This document shows, one piece after another, positions 15,031-17,622 of a DNA stretch of 17,622 nt. The DNA comes from CAYRIY01 sp964424335 (GTDB lineage: Bacteria > Bacillota > Limnochordia > DTU080 > RSA5), in assembly GCA_964424335.1 (NCBI GenBank), contig CAYRIY010000079.1, positions 1 to 17,622 of the forward strand. The letters run 5' to 3'. The translations under genes and the position numbers were made by a program. Every line of letters begins with the position of its first letter. The first letter of the stretch is position 1. The notes under the pieces are model-generated. The model ran no database searches. It saw only the letters and a list, made by a program, of their open reading frames with translations, and was not told where the DNA came from.

Positions 15031-15225
15031 CGAATGCAGGCGGTCAAGGCTGCTGCGAAGGATATCAAGAACGATTGGACTGCACGGATCGATACATGGA
15101 ACACAAACGGCGCGACACTGGGCTCCAGCTTCTCGATACGCTCGACGCCTTTTTTGGAATCGACGACGCTTAACGCCTGCTCTGCCGGGTGATCGAACTA
15201 GCGCAAGCGAACGTTAAAGTTGATA

Positions 15226-15254
15226 TTGACAGTCCAGGGAATTCGATCTATCAT
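15226..15254 (+). promoter_or_regulatory. Near-consensus sigma-A promoter of the secreted rhodanese gene
   Basis: TTGACA (15226-15231), a 17-base spacer and TATCAT (15249-15254). The start of transcription would be near 15261 and the leader about 55 bases. Both hexamers and the spacing equal those of the divergent promoter. Confidence 0.82.
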
Positions 15255-15268
15255 GAGCTATAGTCAAT

Positions 15269-15294
15269 AAATCCGAGTGGTTTAATTAGGATTT
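15269..15294. promoter_or_regulatory. Inverted repeat in the leader of the secreted rhodanese gene
   Basis: AAATCC (15269-15274) and GGATTT (15289-15294) are exact complements separated by 14 bases, the same geometry as the site at 14973-14998 although the arm sequences differ. It lies just downstream of the predicted transcription start and could be an operator or a leader hairpin. Confidence 0.35.
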
Positions 15295-15315
15295 AGCACA
15301 CGGAGGGGTTAAGAA

Positions 15316-16203
15316 ATGACAGCAACACGCATCCAAAGGACCGTCGTCACGCTCATATTGGCGCTCCTTCTTGCGACGGGCGCAAGTTTCGCGCAAGGCC
15401 TCGAGTACGCCGGCTCCCAGTACATCATTTCGGCCGAGGAGCTTTCGTCGCTCATTGGCTCGGAAAACGTCCGCATCTACGACTTTCAGCGCTACGACAG
15501 CTATGTAAACGGCCACGTTCCCGGCGCTATGCACTTTGACACGACGCTCTTGGTCACGGACGAGCAGTTCGACTACGAGTTCCTCGGCGTGGAAAACGCG
15601 GTGGACTTGTTCTCGGCCGCCGGCATTAGCAACGACCACACCGTCATCCTTTATTGGGGCCACGACCGGGCGGATGCGACCTATGCCTTCTGGGCGCTGC
15701 ACTTCCTCGGCCACGAGAACGTTCGCATCCTGAACGGCGGCATCGACGCATGGAAGGCTGCCGGCTACGAACTTGCAAGCGGTGACGAGGTGTATCCGGT
15801 CGCCACGTTCACGCCCAATCCCTATTCTGAGCGGTACGCCACGCTCGACTGGGTGAAAGAGAACCTGCAAAACGAGAACTATCACTTTGTAGACGCACGT
15901 GGCCGCGCCGCCTACGAGAGCGCCCACCTGCCGGTGAAAAATGACCTGCACCTGCCGGCCGGCGACGCTTTCGACTCGAACGGATTGCTCAAGGCTCCGG
16001 ATGAGCTGAGCCAGGTGCTCACCTCCGCCGGCTTGCTCCCGGATCAGGAGATCGTCGCTTACTGCACGAGGGGCCGACTCGCCTCCCAGCTCTACTGGGT
16101 ACTCGCCGTTGCGGGCTACGAGAACATCAGCAACTTCGAAGCCTCGATGATGGGCTGGAACCACGCCGGGCTCCCCGTAGCCACCGTGGCAAGCGCGCAG
16201 TAA
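15316..16203 (+). CDS. Secreted two-domain rhodanese (sulfurtransferase)
   Basis: The 295-residue protein begins with a signal peptide: Arg residues, a hydrophobic core VVTLILALLLATG (10-22), and a likely signal-peptidase I cut after Ala26 (SFA-QG). Two rhodanese domains follow, about 35-160 and 170-290. The first lacks the catalytic cysteine (YWGHDRAD, 113-120); the second has Cys250 in the loop CTRGRLA (250-256), whose two arginines suit an anionic donor such as thiosulfate. No lipobox cysteine is seen, so it is released or held by contacts outside the membrane. GGAGGGG precedes the ATG by about seven bases. A strong promoter lies at 15226-15254 and a hairpin terminator at 16323. It diverges from the thiosulfate uptake operon and may handle sulfane sulfur before import. 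Confidence 0.95.
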   Translation: MTATRIQRTVVTLILALLLATGASFAQGLEYAGSQYIISAEELSSLIGSENVRIYDFQRYDSYVNGHVPGAMHFDTTLLVTDEQFDYEFLGVENAVDLFSAAGISNDHTVILYWGHDRADATYAFWALHFLGHENVRILNGGIDAWKAAGYELASGDEVYPVATFTPNPYSERYATLDWVKENLQNENYHFVDARGRAAYESAHLPVKNDLHLPAGDAFDSNGLLKAPDELSQVLTSAGLLPDQEIVAYCTRGRLASQLYWVLAVAGYENISNFEASMMGWNHAGLPVATVASAQ

Positions 16204-16248
16204 CGCAAGGTTATTTCGGCTGAGCTAGGCTAAGGTTTTGGAGGCTCT

Positions 16249-16286
16249 TGCCTTAGGACTGTGCCTTAGGACTTTGCCGTAGGCCT
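16249..16286. repeat. Three 13-bp tandem repeats between the secreted rhodanese gene and its terminator
   Basis: TGCCTTAGGACT occurs at 16249-16260 and exactly again at 16262-16273, and a diverged third copy (TGCCGTAGGCCT) at 16275-16286, a period of 13. They lie in the untranslated 3' part of the message. Confidence 0.75.
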
Positions 16287-16322
16287 TCGCCAGCACGCAA
16301 TGGCTTACTACGATCGACTATC

Positions 16323-16360
16323 GAAAGGCCGCCGACACTCGTTGGCGGCCTTTCTCATTT
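16323..16360 (+). terminator. Strong intrinsic terminator hairpin after the secreted rhodanese gene
   Basis: A 14-pair stem (16323-16336 with 16341-16354, one G-T pair) closes the 4-base loop ACTC; the GC-rich core is flanked by GAAAGG and CCTTTC. The tail TCTCATTT is only moderately T-rich. Because the stem begins with GAAA, it might also work from the other side. Confidence 0.85.
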
Positions 16361-16913
16361 GTGCGCAAGCTCCTCTCGACTCAACCCTTGTGTTTCCTCC
16401 TTTCTCATACTTCTCGTGCATCTCGTGCTTCCTTCGCTTCCCATGATCCTGTACTTTTCACGACGAACCGAGCCTTGACGAGCGGCCAACTTCGTTCTCT
16501 GGGAAGTCGCACGTTCTTCCAACTGGTTGGTGGATCGCTTGGTGAGTTACCCGGTAGCCGTGAGACCAGTCGGCCAGCTCCTTTGTCCGAGAATCGACCG
16601 CAACTTTCGAGAGATGCTCCATGCCATTACTAACGAACAAGTGCTGTGCAACGTGAGCTGGGGTTATTGTGTGCGAGGTCCGCATTAGGCTGTGCGTTGG
16701 CCCCGTCACCCCGTAGTTGCGAATAGTTTTCGGAAACCGAGTGACCCGATGCCAACCTTTCCTTTTCAATACCCTAATGATCGCATGGCCATTTCTATGG
16801 CAGAACTTCAGTCGAAGCTTAAATGAGGCGACGCCCTCCTGTAACGGTACGTCAGGATGATCGCTACCCTCGGCAGATACGTCCCCTCTATCGATGGCGT
16901 CCGTGTACTAGCG

Positions 16914-16968
16914 CTCCTCTATAGATCACTCCTCTATCGGTGGCTCCTCTCGGACAAAGCTCCCCTCT
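16914..16968. repeat. 15-bp tandem repeats with a CTCCTCT core
   Basis: CTCCTCT occurs at 16914, 16929 and 16944 (period 15). The first two units share CTCCTCTAT, and a further variant, CTCCCCTCT, begins at 16960. A related CCCCTCTATCGATGG lies just upstream near 16883. Confidence 0.65.
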
Positions 16969-17017
16969 AATTGACAACTTCCTTTGGCTGGACTGCCATC
17001 TCGGTTAACTTGGTACT

Positions 17018-17166
17018 GTCCGAGAAGTGCTTTAGACTTGCGAGTTTTTGTCGTGATGTGGAGGCGTTCGCGCATGTGCCGACGTCTAACAGGACATTCC
17101 TTCCCGTCCCAGTGGGTAAGGCGAACCGGATGCCACTAGCCGGCAAGTAGCCAACACTTCTCGGAC
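17018..17166. repeat. 149-bp stretch bounded by perfect 12-bp inverted repeats
   Basis: GTCCGAGAAGTG (17018-17029) is the exact complement of CACTTCTCGGAC (17155-17166). The 125 bases between them encode nothing obvious. I see no flanking target duplication. It could be a MITE-like element, a long-range RNA stem, or a pair of binding sites. Confidence 0.55.
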
Positions 17167-17336
17167 TGCCTCTCTTTAGGCCGCATCGGCTTGAAGCTCA
17201 ATTCACATTCCAGCGACACCAATCGGGTCGGTGCTTGCAGCTCCCTCTCAATTCCGCACAAACCTCGCTCCCGTTACATCACCATGGGAGAAGGGTTTGC
17301 TCGCCTTCCGAACAAGTGTTTGTTATATTGGAATTG

Positions 17337-17357
17337 TGCGATAATCGGCAGCGGAGG
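17337..17357 (+). promoter_or_regulatory. Possible extended -10 box and ribosome site before the last gene
   Basis: TGC-GATAAT (17337-17345) is an extended -10 element without a clear -35. GGAGG at 17353-17357 lies 12 bases before the GTG at 17370. If both are used, transcription would start almost at the ribosome site, so the two may not belong together. Confidence 0.3.
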
Positions 17358-17369
17358 TTTGTGTGAGCG

Positions 17370-17622
17370 GTGTCGGCATCTCAGGTGACGTCGAATAGGC
17401 GATCGATCGTGAGGTCGAGCGTGCGATCAAAGGGGCGGACGAGGTCGGGCTCACGGCCGCGGCTGCGAGAGATCGGGGTTCCGCTCGCTCTGCTGCTCAC
17501 AAAGGACCTGACTCCTGCTGCCAAGTTGCTCTGGGCTAGGTTGCGCTTCGATGAGCTGGATGCCCGTACGAGAAACAGCAAGCGCAAACGCTCACACTCC
17601 CCCAAGAGGCTCGCAAAGCGCA
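17370..17622 (+). CDS. Partial gene: putative helix-turn-helix DNA-binding protein, cut by the window end
   Basis: An open frame runs from the TGA at 17364-17366 to the window end without a stop, about 84 codons. Its second half reads REIGVPLALLLTKDLTPAAK, then LLWARLRFDE, and later HSPKRLAKR. This is the pattern 'vPlaLL.d..LspaAKLlwa.L', followed by the first helix of a helix-turn-helix, seen in replication-initiator-like and related Bacillota DNA-binding proteins. The first 35 residues are Arg/Ser-rich and match nothing I know. GTG at 17370 is the first possible start; GTGs at 17385, 17409 and 17421 are alternatives. The minus strand is also open here, but has no such pattern. The rest of the domain lies outside the window, so function is tentative. 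Confidence 0.55.
   Translation, partial: MSASQVTSNRRSIVRSSVRSKGRTRSGSRPRLREIGVPLALLLTKDLTPAAKLLWARLRFDELDARTRNSKRKRSHSPKRLAKR

Larger units (their letters stand above)
14942..15315. promoter_or_regulatory. 374-base divergent control region of the sulfur genes
   Basis: The spacer between the two rhodanese genes contains one promoter for each direction (given separately), each followed by a leader of about 54 bases and each with a 26-base inverted-repeat site near the start of transcription. The middle part, 15031-15200, holds no gene I can support; a 57-codon minus-strand frame there lacks any start codon. Confidence 0.7.
16364..17369. other. About 1 kb gene-poor region of different composition
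   Basis: I find no convincing gene here. Open frames of 90 codons (plus, from 16361) and 103 codons (minus, 16769-16458) have no good ribosome site, no family resemblance and atypical residue use. The GC content is visibly lower than in the sulfur cluster. The stretch holds short tandem repeats (16914-16968), the motif GTCCGAG or its complement four times (16585, 16949, 17018, 17160), and a candidate small element at 17018-17166. A decayed mobile element or an old junction would fit. Confidence 0.5.

Noticed and set aside
14962..15192. 76-codon plus-strand frame in the divergent sulfur spacer
   Set aside because: No ribosome site, no family resemblance, and it covers the promoter of the opposite operon.
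15027..15197. 57-codon minus-strand frame containing EQALSVVDSKKGVERIEK
   Set aside because: It looks somewhat protein-like but has no start codon between its bounding stops and overlaps the minus-strand -35 box; I cannot name a family. It could be a gene remnant.
16458..16769. 103-codon minus-strand frame and the idea of a group II intron remnant
   Set aside because: GTGCG-type starts are present at two places, but no domain V hairpin, no reverse transcriptase fragment and no consistent intron end could be found.

Overview
The window reads as a chromosomal segment of a fairly GC-rich Gram-positive bacterium of the Bacillota (Bacilli). The reasons are close matches to the Bacillus HemE/HemH/HemY proteins, strong AGGAGG-type ribosome sites, frequent GTG and TTG starts, and an envelope protein carrying an SMNGMPHG...CIHF motif set that I know only from Bacillota. 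A thermophilic or acid-tolerant bacillus near Alicyclobacillaceae would fit, but this is a guess. No rRNA, tRNA, CRISPR array or intact transposase gene was seen.

Layout. (1) 177-737: a GNAT acetyltransferase, convergent with the next block. (2) 734-4701, minus strand: hemH (ferrochelatase), then hemY/cgoX, then a membrane-anchored cell-envelope protein, apparently one operon. (3) 4906-6708, plus strand: an orphan membrane histidine kinase lying between hemH and hemE. (4) 6705-7724, minus strand: hemE. So the usual hemE-hemH-hemY order is split by a kinase of opposite orientation. (5) 8186-11116, plus strand: an ABC exporter fused at its N-terminus to a PH-like domain and a zinc ribbon, followed by a DUF1854 protein. 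This is the most intriguing functional pair. (6) 11189-12025, minus strand: a double-LysM protein. (7) 12205-16203: a sulfane-sulfur cluster. On the minus strand it holds a cytosolic two-domain rhodanese, a YeeE/YedE thiosulfate transporter (TsuA type), a TusA/TsuB-type sulfur carrier and a PrxQ/Bcp peroxiredoxin. Divergently there is a secreted two-domain rhodanese. Both directions have near-consensus sigma-A promoters with the same -35 and -10 hexamers and 17-base spacers. (8) 16204-17369: a terminator, then about 1 kb with no convincing gene but several repeats, including a 149-bp stretch bounded by perfect 12-bp inverted repeats. (9) 17370 to the end: the start of a putative helix-turn-helix protein cut by the window edge.

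How the genes work together. HemE, HemH and HemY belong to the coproporphyrin-dependent haem route of Gram-positives. The sulfur genes make a coherent path: sulfane sulfur handled outside the membrane, thiosulfate uptake, transfer to a TusA-type carrier through a cytosolic rhodanese, and peroxide defence. The ABC exporter/DUF1854 pair has no assigned substrate here.

A theme that no gene explains is the repeated occurrence of short imperfect tandem repeats with units of 13 to 20 bp. They lie in most of the larger spacers, often touching stop codons, and once in frame inside hemY, where they have created a low-complexity insertion.
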